Source of the DNA: Choricystis sp. odSpoLacu1
Taxonomy: Eukaryota > Chlorophyta > Trebouxiophyceae
Direction of reading: 5' to 3'
DNA: 64,000 nucleotides
NCBI GenBank assembly: GCA_958009055.1
Contig: OY253653.1
Span: 558,001 to 622,000, forward strand
The translations under genes were made by a program, and so were the position numbers. The notes under the pieces are model-generated. The model had not been told where the DNA came from. It saw nothing but the letters and a program-made list of their open reading frames with translations, and ran no database searches. This document shows positions 20,239-30,487 of the stretch, piece by piece (the first letter of the stretch is position 1; every line of letters starts with the position of its first letter).

Positions 20239-20796
20239 ATGCGCCGCGCAGCAGCCGCCCTCGTCGCACGGGCCACACGCTCGCCCGGCGTGTGGCCGAC
20301 CACCAGCGCGCGCCCCGCGTCGACCGCCGCCGCAGGAGAAAATGCCGCGCCGTCGTCCTCCTCGCCCGACGCGCCCGCCTCCCCCCCGTCTCCTCCTCCC
20401 CCGCCCACACGCCACCCCCAGTTCACAGTCGTGGGTCGGCTGACGGGCAGAGTCCAAATTGAGCGCAGCCCAGTGTACGCAGTTGTTGAACTCGGCGGCT
20501 CCCAAGCCAAACTGTCGCCCGACGACCTCATCTACACCGACCGCCTCCCCGGCGTCAGTGTACAAGACGTGCTGCGCCTGGACCGTGTGCTGGCGGTGGG
20601 GACGCGCACGGCGACGCGGATCGGGCGGCCGGTGTTGGAGGGCGTGGCATTGACGGCTGCCGTCGAGGAAGTGACGCTCGACGCCAAAGTGACCCACTTC
20701 CACAAGCGGCGGCGCAAGGCGAGCCGGCGGTTGACGGGGCACCGGCAGCCGGTGACCGCGTTGCGGGTGCTGAGTGTGGAGGGGGTGGAGGTGTGA
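20239..20796 (+). CDS. Mitochondrial ribosomal protein bL21m
   Basis: Large-subunit ribosomal protein of the bL21 family, 185 residues in one exon. The N-terminus MRRAAAALVARATRSPGVWP is an Arg/Ala-rich presequence, more mitochondrial than plastid in style. A Ser/Pro linker precedes the bL21 core: VYAVVELGGSQAKLSPDD, LDRVLAVGTRTATRIGRPVL, then AKVTHFHKRRRKASRRLTGH with the basic loop that contacts 23S rRNA, and ALRVLSVEG. Plastid location cannot be excluded. It shares a gap of only 117 bp with the divergent U1-70K start codon. Confidence 0.85.
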   Translation: MRRAAAALVARATRSPGVWPTTSARPASTAAAGENAAPSSSSPDAPASPPSPPPPPTRHPQFTVVGRLTGRVQIERSPVYAVVELGGSQAKLSPDDLIYTDRLPGVSVQDVLRLDRVLAVGTRTATRIGRPVLEGVALTAAVEEVTLDAKVTHFHKRRRKASRRLTGHRQPVTALRVLSVEGVEV

Positions 20797-21039
20797 TGAT
20801 GGGACAGGGTTTTTTGTTTTTGTGACTTGTTTCTGTTTCTTGGTGTGTTAAATCATGTCTGTGTTTCTGGGTCGGCTCGATGTGCTGTTGATTGCTCTGG
20901 CCAGCATCTTTCAGTGGCGAGAGAGGAAGCGAGAGAGGAAAGACCCGTGCGCAAACAAAAAAGGCCGGCCGAGCCTGGTCGTTTCACATCTCACCCTCTC
21001 TCTCTTCCCTCTCTCCTCCTCCCCCCACACACAAACACC

Positions 21040-22054
21040 ATGCCACTCTTCGCGTCCCGCCTGGGCGCCTCCACTGCCAAGCACCCCTACTCCCCCGCCA
21101 CTGCGGTCCTCCCCCACGGCTACGCGCCCGCCACGATGCCGTTTGGCCTCGTGCTGGCCGCCTTCTTTGGCGCCACCGCGGCGGGCTCCGTGGCGACGTG
21201 GCGGTTTGCGAGTGAGTGTGGTGGGGTGTGGGGATGGTGGCGGCGTGGCGGGGCGCCGCGGGGGGTTGCGTTTTTTCGACGCCGACCCCCATCACATGCC
21301 CCGCTCAACCCCGCCCACTCCCCACCCCACACAGCTCGCCGCGGCCTGGCCTCCCGCGAGGCCGCCATCGTCACCTGGCTCACCGTCACAGGGTTCATCC
21401 ACGTGCTGGTGGAGGGGTACGTCGTGCACACGCCGGATTTCGCTGCGGACTCGTCTGGCAACCTGTTTGCCGAGATCTGTGAGTGGTTGGTGGTGTGGAT
21501 TTCAGTGTGTGGGGGCCCACAGCTGGCGTGGCGGCTCTGTCCAGTTTGCTGGGGCCAGGATCAGCCGAAGCTCGTCGCAAAACAAAACGCTAATCCACTT
21601 TTGAACCCTTTTTTTTGAACCTCCCCCAGGGAAAGAATACTCCGAAGCCGACTCCCGCTACGCCACCCGGGACGCGTTCACCATCTGCATGGAGGCGGTG
21701 ACCGCCTTCTTTGTGGGGCCGTTGTGCCTGGCGACGGCCGCCGCGTACGTGCGTGGAGACCCGTGGCGCCACGCGGCCGCACTCATCGCATCCGTCTGCC
21801 AACTCTATGGCGACGTCCTCTACTTCGCCACCTGCCACTATGACGGCTGGGTGCACGCCCGCAAGGAGGCGCTCTACTTTTGGTTTTACTTTGTCGCCAT
21901 CAACTCGGTGTGGGTCGTGCTTCCCGCCGCGCTGGCCGCGCACGCGCTGCGCGAGCTGGCCGGCGTTAAGGCGGCGCGTCCCGGGCGGGCGAGTGCGGCG
22001 GTGTCGCCCGCGCCGCCGCTGAAGCGGCGCAGCTCGTCGTCGCGGCGCAAGTGA
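21040..22054 (+). CDS. EBP: Emopamil-binding protein, sterol delta8-delta7 isomerase
   Basis: ER enzyme that moves the sterol C8 double bond to C7. Exons 21040-21211, 21335-21478 and 21630-22054, 246 residues. The family pattern is clear: KHPYSPATAVLPHGYAP, then TGFIHVLVEGYVVH with the active-site His and Glu, WKEYSEADSRYATRDAFTIC, MEAVTAFFVGPLCLATAA, SVCQLYGDVLYFATCHYDG and FWFYFVAINSVWVVLPAAL. Several hydrophobic segments fit the multi-span EXPERA fold. The tail KRRSSSSRRK may be an ER-retention-like basic end. Both introns have GTGAG donors. An upstream ATG at 20855 opens a frame in the leader that overlaps this start in another frame, a possible uORF. Confidence 0.92.
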
Positions 22055-22256
22055 GGAGAGAGAGGAATGAGGAGAAGGGAGATGACGTTTTTTTTTCTAA
22101 CCCTTTCCCCACCCCCACCCCCCACCACCCCCCACTACCTACTCTTTTGACCCCCACAAAGAAACAATGACCCACGCCTCGTGTTTTGGTTGTATTTGGG
22201 CAAACGTTGTTTATATTTCTTCCCCCTTTTTTTTGTTCACACACTCAAAAAAACTC

Positions 22257-23718
22257 TCAAGCTTCTCCCGCCAGCGGTTGCCCGACCGGCACATCCGGCC
22301 GCGTCAAGCAGTACATCAGCTTGACGACGGCGCACTCGGCCGTCATGCGCCCCGCCGCCTCCGCGCCCAGGCCCATGGCGGCACAGCCGGAGCGATACAG
22401 ACCAGGGTTGAGAGGGCCTGCCGCGCACTGCGACGTGAGCACGACGCGCACGCCCGCCGCCCGCTGGGCCGCGATCCAGGGGACCCAGCCCGCGGTGTCC
22501 AGGTCGGGCAGGTTGCCGACGCCAAAGGCTTCGAGCACGATGCCCTTGACGCCGCGGGCGGCAAAGTCGCCGTACGAGACGCGGGGGTCGCACCCCGGCA
22601 CCACGGGCACGCGCACAACACGTGGATCCAGGTCAAAGCGGGGTTGGTAGACGGTGCCTCCCGGGAGGAGGGCGGCGAGGTCCCAGTCGACGTCGACGCC
22701 AAGGGTGGCCAGGGGCGGGTGGGAGGGCGACGCAAACGCGCGATACGCAGACGAATGGTGTTTCACAGCCCGGTTGCCGCGCAGCAGCATGCCGCCAAAG
22801 CACACTGCGACCTCACGGAAGCGCGGGTGGGGGGCCGCACCCTCGGCGACGGCACACGTCAACGCGTCGACCAGGTTTTGCCGCGCGTCGGAGCGCGGCA
22901 GGCTCAACGGCAGCTGAGATCCCGTCAGCACAATGGGTTTGTCAAAACCCAGCAACATCAGGGAGAGCGCCGACGCGACGTACGCCATCGTGTCCGTGCC
23001 ACTGATCACGACAAACGCGTCAAAAGAATTCCGAGCAGAGTGTAGGATTTTGGCCAACGCAACCCATTCAGCGGGGCCGACGCGGGACGAGTCCATGTTG
23101 AAGGGTACCGCGAGCTTCAAATTGGCCAGCGACCTCAGTTCGGGAACTTGCGTCAACAAGGACGACAGCATGGTCCCCGGCGCGAGGCCGCCCGCACCGT
23201 TGCCGGAGGTGACGACCGGCAGGTATTCCCCCCCCGTCCCCGACCGCAGCTCGGGGTGCAGCCCCCCCGTGTCCACATAACTGGCTGCCACGTCCATGCC
23301 CAGGGTGCCGCCCGTGTGCAGGATGAGGGCTTTGGGCAGGGGGCGGGAGACCATGCGCAGCGGGCCTGGGGGTGAGTGTACGGGGGCGGGGGTGGTTGGT
23401 TCGTCGCCCCGTCCCTGTTTGTTTTGGGTGATCACCCCCCCAAACCAACCCCTCACCATCCTCGCTCCAGTCGCGCGGCACGGATGCCGCCTTGCCCGCC
23501 TTCCTCTTGCGGGTGGCCCGGGGCGCGCCCGCCACGCCGCCCGCCGCTTGGAGGAGCGTGTGCCCGTCATCGGTCGCGCTGCCGTCGTGGTCGTCGGACG
23601 TGGCGCGTGGGGCGTGGGGCGCGGCCAGAGCGGGCGCATGATGCACAGGCTTGCCAGCGGGCGGCCGGCGGGGAGCGCGAGCCGCCGCGAGGGGCGGCGT
23701 GCGCAAACACGGGGCCAT
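22257..23718 (-). CDS. L-asparaginase, type I-like
   Basis: Hydrolyses asparagine to aspartate and ammonia. Exons 23718-23457 and 23365-22257, 456 residues. Catalytic motif 1 is LILHTGGTLGMD with the nucleophilic Thr; motif 2 is VVISGTDTMAYVASALS with the Thr-Asp pair; PIVLTGSQLPLSLPRSDARQ and CFGGMLLRGNR follow, all typical of the bacterial-type (cytosolic AnsA-like) fold rather than the plant Ntn-type enzyme. Exon 1 adds about 90 residues with an Arg/Pro/Ala-rich start and a KRKAGK patch, which could be a targeting leader. It ends ...PRDWSED and splices in phase to GPLRMVSRPL. The start at 23718 is the first ATG of that exon. Confidence 0.85.
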
Positions 23719-23919
23719 TGGGTTTTGTGCACCCCCGAATGAAAAAAAAACTAACACGCCCACCGCCCACCTCCCCCCTCGAAACCGCGCACAGTTCATC
23801 AAACCAAAGTCTCCACTAGACGTTTGCATCAAGGCAGTGCAAACAATCGCACGTGAATCGCCCTCTCTGCCCTGTGCCTCAACCAACAAACAATCCACCC
23901 CCTTTTCCCCTCTCTCTCG

Positions 23920-24986
23920 TCACGCGACCGCCACGTCGCGGAGCACGCCCACGTCCGCATACTCGAACGCGCCACTCGCTTCATGCGCCAGCACGTCCAG
24001 CGCCACCACCGCCGACTGGGCGACGATGGGGTCGGCGTCGCCCGCGGCCGCCGTGAGCGCGCGCGTGGCCGCGTCGGCGCCGACCGCGCCGAGCGCTTCT
24101 GCAGCTTCGTGCCGCACCATGGCGTGCTCGGACGCATCCGCCAGGGACGCTTGCAACGCGGGCACAGACGCTGGGCTTTGCAGCTGGCCCAGCACGTACG
24201 CGACCTCGTGCTTGAGCAGGGCGGAGTGCGTCGTCCGCAGCGCGGTAGAAAGTGTGGCCACAGCCTCCGCCGTCCCTGCATCCCGCAGCGCAAACAGGGC
24301 GCGGTACCGGTCGAACACGGGGGCGGTCTCACTCAACAGGGTGGCCTCCAGGTCGGTGTGCGGGGTGGAGGGTGGGTAGGGGGGGGCGGGGTCGACCGAG
24401 AGAAAGCGGGACGATGAAGAGACGCCGCCAGTGCCCCCAGCCAGCCACTCTGCCCTCGCCAGCGTCAGTTGGCAGGTTTGAGCCACCACGGCGCACGCAT
24501 CGGCCGCGTGTGCAGCCACCGCGGCCAGCGCGGCCGGGGTGCCGAGGGCGCCGAGCGCTTCCGCGGCTTCGTGCCTCACCATCCCGTGCTCCTCCGCATC
24601 GGCCAGGGCCGCCGCCAACGACGGCACCGCGGTCTCACGCTGCCTCTGGCCCAGGCAGAAGGCGACGTCGTGGCGCAGCAGGGCGGAGGCGGACGTGGTG
24701 AGGGCTGGGGGGGGAGGGTGGGTGGGTGAGGTCGGGCCGAGCCGTCGCCTGCCGTCTCTTGGCATTGCCACCCCCTGCGCCAACCTCACCTCTCCCACCG
24801 CACGCACACACACACACCCAAACAGCCTTTCTCACCTTGCACGAGAGCGTCCTCTGCCTCCCCACTGTCCGCGTTGCGCAGCGTGAACAGCGCGCGGTAG
24901 CGGGCCGGCATATCCGCCCCTTCGTCCAGCAGGGCCGCGGCCGCGGCGGCCACGGTGGCGGGGTCCAGGGTGCGCAATGTGGACAT
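23920..24986 (-). CDS. DOHH: Deoxyhypusine hydroxylase (DOHH)
   Basis: Completes hypusine formation on eIF5A; a di-iron HEAT-repeat enzyme. Exons 24986-24836 and 24704-23920, 311 residues, close to the usual 300. The four His-rich motifs are LLRHDVAFCLGQ, MVRHEAAEALGALG, LLKHEVAYVLGQ and MVRHEAAEALGAVG, with RYRALFTLRN and RYRALFALRD opening each half and FLSVDPAPP in the linker. The first motif reads HD where the family has HE; the other three are HE. In the human enzyme the Glu at that place is needed for substrate binding, so an Asp there is notable. Single-base mistakes cannot be excluded. Confidence 0.92.
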
Positions 24987-25249
24987 TGAATGCGGGGAGC
25001 AGAACGTGCGGTGTTGCGCGGGGCGCCGAACACAAAACGAAAACGCGAAGTGTGTCCGTCACGTTGTTCCACCGACTCGTTCCTTCCCCCAGTTTGCGGT
25101 AAGCACTCCACCCAGAAAGCGGTTGATCAATGTGCACATCAGTGGGCAGCATGTTTACCTTCTTCTCCCTCCCTTGCGAAAATCAAAACAAAGACATGTT
25201 TCAGCGTTTGTTTAAAAGGCGTCCCCCCTTCCCCCCTCCTCCTTCTCCC

Positions 25250-26592
25250 TCACTCCACCTGGAACGTGTCCACCCGCCTGCCACTGGCCGCCGCGTACAC
25301 CGAGTCGCCCTTGACCTCGGTGTCGAACTGCACCTCCAGCAGGCGGTGGTTGTCGGCGCGCCGCCTCACAGCGACCGTGCCAACAACACTGTCCCCCGCC
25401 GCCGCCCGCACGGGCGGGGTCAGCGGGAACACTTGCTGCCCCCAGTGCGTGGCGCCCTCGGCGCAGGGCTCGGTGGACAGGGAGACGGGGGTGGGGGCCG
25501 GGTTTTGGGGGGAGCCCTCAAACGCGACGTCGAAGAAACCCACGACCGCGTCCACCGGCCCATCCTCGCCCACCGGCATGGCGACAGGCGCCTCTATGGC
25601 GGCCTCGATTTCAGCGCGCGTCACCGTGTGCAGGTCAAAGGTGGCGGCGACGCAGGGGGGGCCGAGCAGGTCGTCGGGGTGGACGTCTGCCCAGGCAGCG
25701 GTGCGCAAATAATAAGTTCTCTGCTCCTCACGGTAGGCATCGGACAGGACGCCCACATCCACGCGGTACAGGGAGGAGACGTCGCCCGCGAACTTGGCCC
25801 AACCCGCCATGGAGGACGCAAACTCGGACGCGCGCGACGCGGCGAGCGCGGAGCGCGCGGGGGCGAAGAGCAAGCGCGCGGAGGATGGGTACAGTGCCCC
25901 CCCCGGCTTCAAAAACTTGTTGCGCGCCGCCAGGACTGAATCCAGCATGGACTCGCGCAGTAGGAGGTAGCCCATCCACTCAGAGACGATGATGTCCACT
26001 TTTTCGGGGAGGTCGACAGATTCGACCGTGCCTTGAATGACTTCGATCACATCGCTTAAACCCGCGCCCGCGACTAGTGTCGCCGCGTGTTTGGCCATGG
26101 GGGTGGCTTCCACGGCGTAGACGCGGCGCGCGCCGGCGCGGGCGGCGAAGAGGGCGAGGATGCCCGACCCCGCGCCGACGTCTAACACCACTTTGTCTTT
26201 GAAGGCGGCCGCGTTGCCCTCGATGGCGGCCATGTAGGCCCCCGTGCGCACGTGGTCTTCCAGCATGTCTTTCTGTGGTGCGTTGAGTGGTGTGGGAGGG
26301 TGGTGATGTGGGGTGGAAATGTGGGCGGAGTCGGGGGTCCCGCCGAGTGGTTTCGGCTAGGCTGGCACGTGGATTGAAACAAAAACGCGCCCCTCCCGCC
26401 TCCTGCCTCTTTCTCCCCACACTCTCTCTCACTCACCTGGTGATACAGAAACGCGTACGTGCAAAAGTAGGTGGACCAGTCATTCTCGGCGGGGGGGGCG
26501 CCGTCCAGCGCGGACACGCGGGCGGGCGGGCCGCCGCCGCCCGGCGGCGCCGCGCGGGGGGGGGCGGGGCCGCCGGCTCCTCGGCCGCTCAT
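25250..26592 (-). CDS. PRMT10: Protein arginine methyltransferase, PRMT10-like
   Basis: Transfers methyl groups from S-adenosylmethionine to arginines of target proteins. Exons 26592-26437 and 26272-25250, 392 residues. After a Gly/Pro-rich start comes WSTYFCTYAFLYHQKDML, motif I VVLDVGAGSGILALFAARAG, post-I VYAVEAT, the double-E loop SEWMGYLLLRESM, and the THWGQQVFPL (THW) loop near residue 320. The combination TYAFLYHQKDMLED and VEATPMAKHA resembles plant PRMT10 more than PRMT1. The assignment to PRMT10 rests on remembered resemblance; membership of the class I PRMTs is firm. It is head-to-head with the SNARE gene across 150 bp. Confidence 0.88.
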
Positions 26593-26742
26593 GCAGGTGG
26601 GCGACCGACGGAGGTGGAGGGGGCGGCTGAGGCTGGGGAGCGCCAGCGCGTGTGGAGAGTGTGGGGGGGCGGGGAAAGGAAAGAGAAGGCGACAGGGTAA
26701 TGCGTGCCATTCTTTTTCGCGTTTGTTTTGGGGACGGCAAAC

Positions 26743-27841
26743 ATGGCAGGTGCGTGACCTCCCTCCTCGACGCACACACGCCAGGCCGCACGCACCAAGC
26801 ACACACACGCCGAGCGTGGCAACCAGACGGGGCACACGCGCGGGCGGGGTTTCGCGCCGACGCGCCGCGCTGTCACTCACCCCTCCCTCTCTCCACCCTC
26901 CTACCCCTCCAGCTCCCGACGCCGCCTGGACGACCGACTATGACAGGGCACAGCAGCTGGTGGCGGACGTGTCGGCCGCGCTGCAGGTGAGAGGAGAGAG
27001 GGAGGGTCAAAGAAACGACGCGCCATGGAGGGCGCACACGCGCTTGGCCACCCACGCCCCCGCTGCCGGCTCTCCTGCCGGCCCCGCCGGTTAACACTCA
27101 CCACGCAGCAATCCCCACCCCCCCCAGGAACGCAACGCCCACCACCCCGACGGCGGCCCCGGCGCGTCGCGCCTGAGCGCGACCGCGCGGCGCGGCCTGT
27201 CGTCCCTCGGGGTGGCCCTAGACTCGCTGCGCGAGCGCACGGTGGTGGCGACCGATGTGTGAGTTAGGAGTGGGAGAGAGGGAGTGTGGTGGTGGTCGTG
27301 GGGGGGCAATAAAAGTCATTTTCATTCTCACCCTCTCCACCCACCACACACAACCAGCACCGACGGCGAGCGCAACCGCCGCCTGGACCTCATCGACGGC
27401 CTGTCCACCCGCCGTGTCGCCCTGCAGGGCTCCCTGCGCCGGTCCACGGCGGGTGCGGAGGCATCAGCCGCGCCGCCCACACAGCACCGTCCGCGCGAGA
27501 CCGCCGCCACCGCCCCCCTGTCCACTGCCGACCTGCTGGCCTCCCAACAAGCCGTCATGGCGGCCCAGGACGCCGCCCTGGACACCGTGGAATCGTCGGC
27601 TCGCAGCGTGAAGCACGTGGCCCTGGCGGTCGGAGACGAGCTTGACCTGCAGGCCCGCCTCCTCGACGACCTGGACGACGACGTGGCGGGCACGGGGACC
27701 CGCCTCGCAGCCGCAGCACGCCAACTGCGCGGCGTGGCCGCCCGGTCGGGCGGGTGTGCCGGCCTGTGCCAGGGGCTGCTCGGGTTGACGGTGGCAGCCG
27801 TCTTTGCCATCATTTTCCTGCGCATCGCGCGTTTGTTTTGA
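26743..27841 (+). CDS. Qc-SNARE, SYP5/syntaxin-8-like
   Basis: Membrane-fusion protein of the late endosome/vacuole route. Exons 26743-26749 (7 nt), 26913-26986, 27128-27258 and 27358-27841, all phases consistent, 231 residues. It starts MAAPDAAWTTDYDRAQQLV; the N-terminal helical region includes SRLSATARRGLSSLGVALD and ERNRRLDLIDGL. The SNARE helix runs ASQQAVMAAQDAALDTVESS, ARSVKHVALAVGDELDLQAR, LLDDLDDDV, with the zero-layer Gln in ELDLQARLL. A C-terminal membrane anchor, LLGLTVAAVFAIIFLRIARL, ends the protein. The pattern KH.ALA..ELDLQ.RLLDDLD fits the SYP5 group. The first coding exon holds only ATG GCA G. Confidence 0.85.
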
Positions 27842-27958
27842 ATGGGTGGCTGGTGAGAGCGTGTGTTCTATCTTCTTTTATGTTTGCAATACAATGTGTT
27901 TAGGCCGCCCCAGGGCTGGGCGAAAAATGAAAAAAAACACATTTTTTTGTCTCTCTCT

Positions 27959-29172
27959 TCACCGGCGCCGCCGCACGCGCACACCCCCGTCCTCCGCCTC
28001 ACGCTCGTCTGCCAGCCCATAGTACTCCACGGCCGGCGTGGCCGGCAGCAGCAGTGGAGCGGCGGCCGCCACGATGGATGGGCCAGTGGCATCAGCGCTG
28101 GCGGCAGCGATCACACCACCTCCCTCCCTCCACACCGCCCGCCACCACGTGTCCGCCGCCGTCTCGCCGTCCGCGTACCGCCCCCGCCGGCTGGCTTTGA
28201 CCAGGGACAGGGTGAGCACACCGTCACACGCGGTCCAGGTGCAGGCGTCGGGGGCGACGTCGCGGCAGGTGGCGCCCCTGAGCGAGAGAGTGGTTGCGCC
28301 GCCGCGGGCCGGCGTCGCGGTCACGACCACCGCCCCCCGCCCAAACGTCACGCACACTTCGCGCCCGGTCCACCCGGCCGGCAGGCGCACAACCGCCGTC
28401 ACACTGACGGGCGTCTGCCACCACACGTGGTGGGGGGTGGGGCCGCAGGGCGGCACGCTGCGGCCTGTCGCGGCCGCGGCGGGGGAGGGTGGCGCGCTCG
28501 CGTTGAGCCACGCGCGGTCCTCCACCGCCAACACCGCCGCCTGGCGCCCTTCCTCCGCCTCCCGCGCCGCCACGGCAGCTACTTCAGCGGGCGTGTAGCT
28601 TGGAGGCACGGGGCCCGGGTCGGCGCGCCCGTACATGGAGGAGAGGAGAGCACCGCGCGCGCCCAGCTCGCGCGTCGCCGCGCCCGCCGCCGCTTCCAGC
28701 CGCTCCACCTCTCCGTCCCGCAGCGCCGCCTGGCGCCCGTGGCGGCGCAGCCAGGCGCTGAAGCGGGGGTCCTCGGCTTCCACCGCGTCCGCGAAATCGT
28801 TGGGGCGGCAGGCGGAGCGGTGAAAGGGCCAGTAGGCCTGTGGAGGGAGGGAAAGGGGGTGGTGGAAAAGGAGGCGGTGAACAACCAAAACAAAAAGACG
28901 TCGCTCTTCACCCCGTCCCACCTTCTCTCTCACCCACCTTTTGGCATGCGCGCGAGCAAAACCAGGCGCTCCGACAGCGGGAGCAGCGCATGACGCCGTC
29001 CGTTTCGCCGCAGTTGCCTGGGACGTGGCAGTTTTTTTGTTGTTGTCTGCCCTCACGACTGGCGTGCGCGCGCCACCCACTCACGCTCTCTCCCTCCCCC
29101 TCTTCTCCTTCTCTCACCGCACTCGGGGCGGGCGGGGTCGGCGTCATCCAGATTGAGAGGAGGGTGCGTCAT
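27959..29172 (-). CDS. MYND zinc finger plus CS (p23/NudC-like) domain protein
   Basis: Three exons, 29172-29118, 29017-28938 and 28837-27959, spliced in frame to 337 residues. The spliced N-terminus forms a MYND finger: PECGNCGETDGVMRCSRCRS, then AWFCSRACQKAYWPFHRSAC, giving C-x2-C, C-x2-C, C-x3-C and H-x3-C. The C-terminal half has a CS-type beta sandwich: HVWWQTPVSVTAVVRLPAGW, REVCVTFGRGAVVVTATP, CTWTACDGVLTLSLVKAS. MYND fingers bind proline-rich peptides, and CS domains bind HSP90 or similar partners, so a co-chaperone or adaptor role is plausible but unproven. The low number of single-exon alternatives and the perfect finger after splicing make the structure convincing. Confidence 0.78.
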
Positions 29173-29398
29173 GGCGTGTGTGTGTTTTCCGTTTTTGGTG
29201 TGGGTGTGTCGAGAGAGAGCGAGCGAGAGAGAAAAACCAACCTTTTTTTTCTTCTTCTTGTGTGCGCCCTCTCTCGCGCAGAGCAAGCCTGACGCAAAGC
29301 GGCTTACACGAAAATTGTGCTTGTTTTTTTTTTGTATTAATGAGGGGGCAGCAACATGGATGTTTTGTTTCGGCGCCGCTGTGCGGCGCCGCGCGCGC

Positions 29399-29438
29399 TC
29401 ACGCCCCTGGCTCTCCCCTCACGCCCCTGGCTCTCCCC
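29399..29438. repeat. Two tandem copies of a 20-bp unit
   Basis: The unit TCACGCCCCTGGCTCTCCCC is repeated exactly at 29399-29418 and 29419-29438. It lies in the poorly assembled stretch left of the N gap. Confidence 0.85.
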
Positions 29439-29566
29439 TTGCGAGGAAAAGGGGGGGGGCGTGATCTCCGCGCGGGCGGCCGGCGCGCCATGATCCTTCC
29501 TCTTTTCTGTGCGAATAGACGCAGCCCAGGGACGGGAAAAGGCAGCGACTCTGCACACATGAAGAT

Positions 29567-29592
29567 GGGGGGGGGGGGGGGGGGGGGGGGGG
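29567..29592. repeat. Run of 26 G
   Basis: An uninterrupted poly-G tract next to the assembly gap. It is the longest homopolymer in the window. Runs of this length are hard to sequence and could fold as a G-quadruplex; it probably contributed to the assembly break. Confidence 0.95.
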
Positions 29593-29644
29593 TCGCGAGG
29601 CAGCTCTGTTGTGCACCCCCGACCCCCGTCTTGGGGTGGGGTGG

Positions 29645-29844
29645 NNNNNNNNNNNNNNNNNNNNNNNNNNNNNNNNNNNNNNNNNNNNNNNNNNNNNNNN
29701 NNNNNNNNNNNNNNNNNNNNNNNNNNNNNNNNNNNNNNNNNNNNNNNNNNNNNNNNNNNNNNNNNNNNNNNNNNNNNNNNNNNNNNNNNNNNNNNNNNNN
29801 NNNNNNNNNNNNNNNNNNNNNNNNNNNNNNNNNNNNNNNNNNNN
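29645..29844. other. Assembly gap (200 N)
   Basis: Exactly 200 unknown bases, the usual placeholder for a gap of unknown size. It interrupts the small minus-strand gene that begins at 30157. Confidence 0.98.
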
Positions 29845-29957
29845 GCGGCGGCGGCGCCAGCAGTGCGCGACCTCGAACGAGATGGGGAGGCCCCGAGATG
29901 GGAGCCGCCCAAACGCGCCCCCCCGCCCTCTCCCTCTCCTCCCCCCACCCCACTCAC

Positions 29958-30157
29958 CTCGACGTCGGCGCACAGTACAGCTGCCCAAACAGGGTCTGCA
30001 GCACTTTTTGGCCGGCTTTGCCCACAAAGCGGGCGGCTGCCTTGACGATGTCGGCGGGTTCGCCACAGAGCGACGCGGCCAGAATGACGCGCGCCACGGC
30101 GGCGTGGTCGCCAGCCAGGTGGGGGCGCACGGTGTGGGTGGTCAGGGGTTTGTCCAT
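29958..30157 (-). CDS. Unrecognised protein, first exon only (broken by the assembly gap)
   Basis: An ATG at 30157 opens a 200-nt exon that ends at a GTGAGT donor (29957). It encodes MDKPLTTHTVRPHLAGDH, then AVARVILAASLCGEPADIV and AARFVGKAGQKVLQTLFGQL, a probable helical domain. The next exon would lie in or beyond the N gap. I do not recognise the family. The exon is supported by the consensus donor, an open frame and non-repetitive helical content. The sequence left of the gap on this strand (29640-29340) is low-complexity and shows no clear continuation. Confidence 0.5.
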
Positions 30158-30487
30158 AGTGGGGGGTGGGGGGTGTTTTTCGTGCGAAAGGAGGGTTTCG
30201 CGAGAGAGGGATGGGGGAGAAAGGCGAGAGAAGTGGGGGAGAAGCGGCCGAGAAAAAATAGCCGCAAAAGTTATTCTCGCTCGCAAACGTGTGGTTGTCG
30301 CACCCGCGCGCCGGGCCACCCCCCTGCCGCGCGCCGAGCCACACTCCCGTCGCCCGCAGTCATGGCCTTTCACGCTCGTCCACGTTGTTCTATTGTTTTT
30401 GTTGTGATGATTTTTTCGGTTGACACTCAAAACGGCCCTCTCCTTAACTTTTGCACTCTCTCTCTCTCCCTCCCTCCACCACCAACT
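30158..30487. other. Intergenic stretch
   Basis: About 330 bp between the start of the broken gene and the SecY stop, both on the minus strand. It begins with a purine-rich, promoter-like segment and ends in T-rich and CTC-repeat sequence, probably the SecY 3' UTR. No gene or structured RNA was recognised. Confidence 0.5.

Noticed and set aside
20855..21604. Plus-strand frame overlapping the sterol isomerase
   Set aside because: It crosses EBP introns and becomes Pro/Ser-rich. Its first 20 codons could at most be an upstream ORF, noted under EBP.
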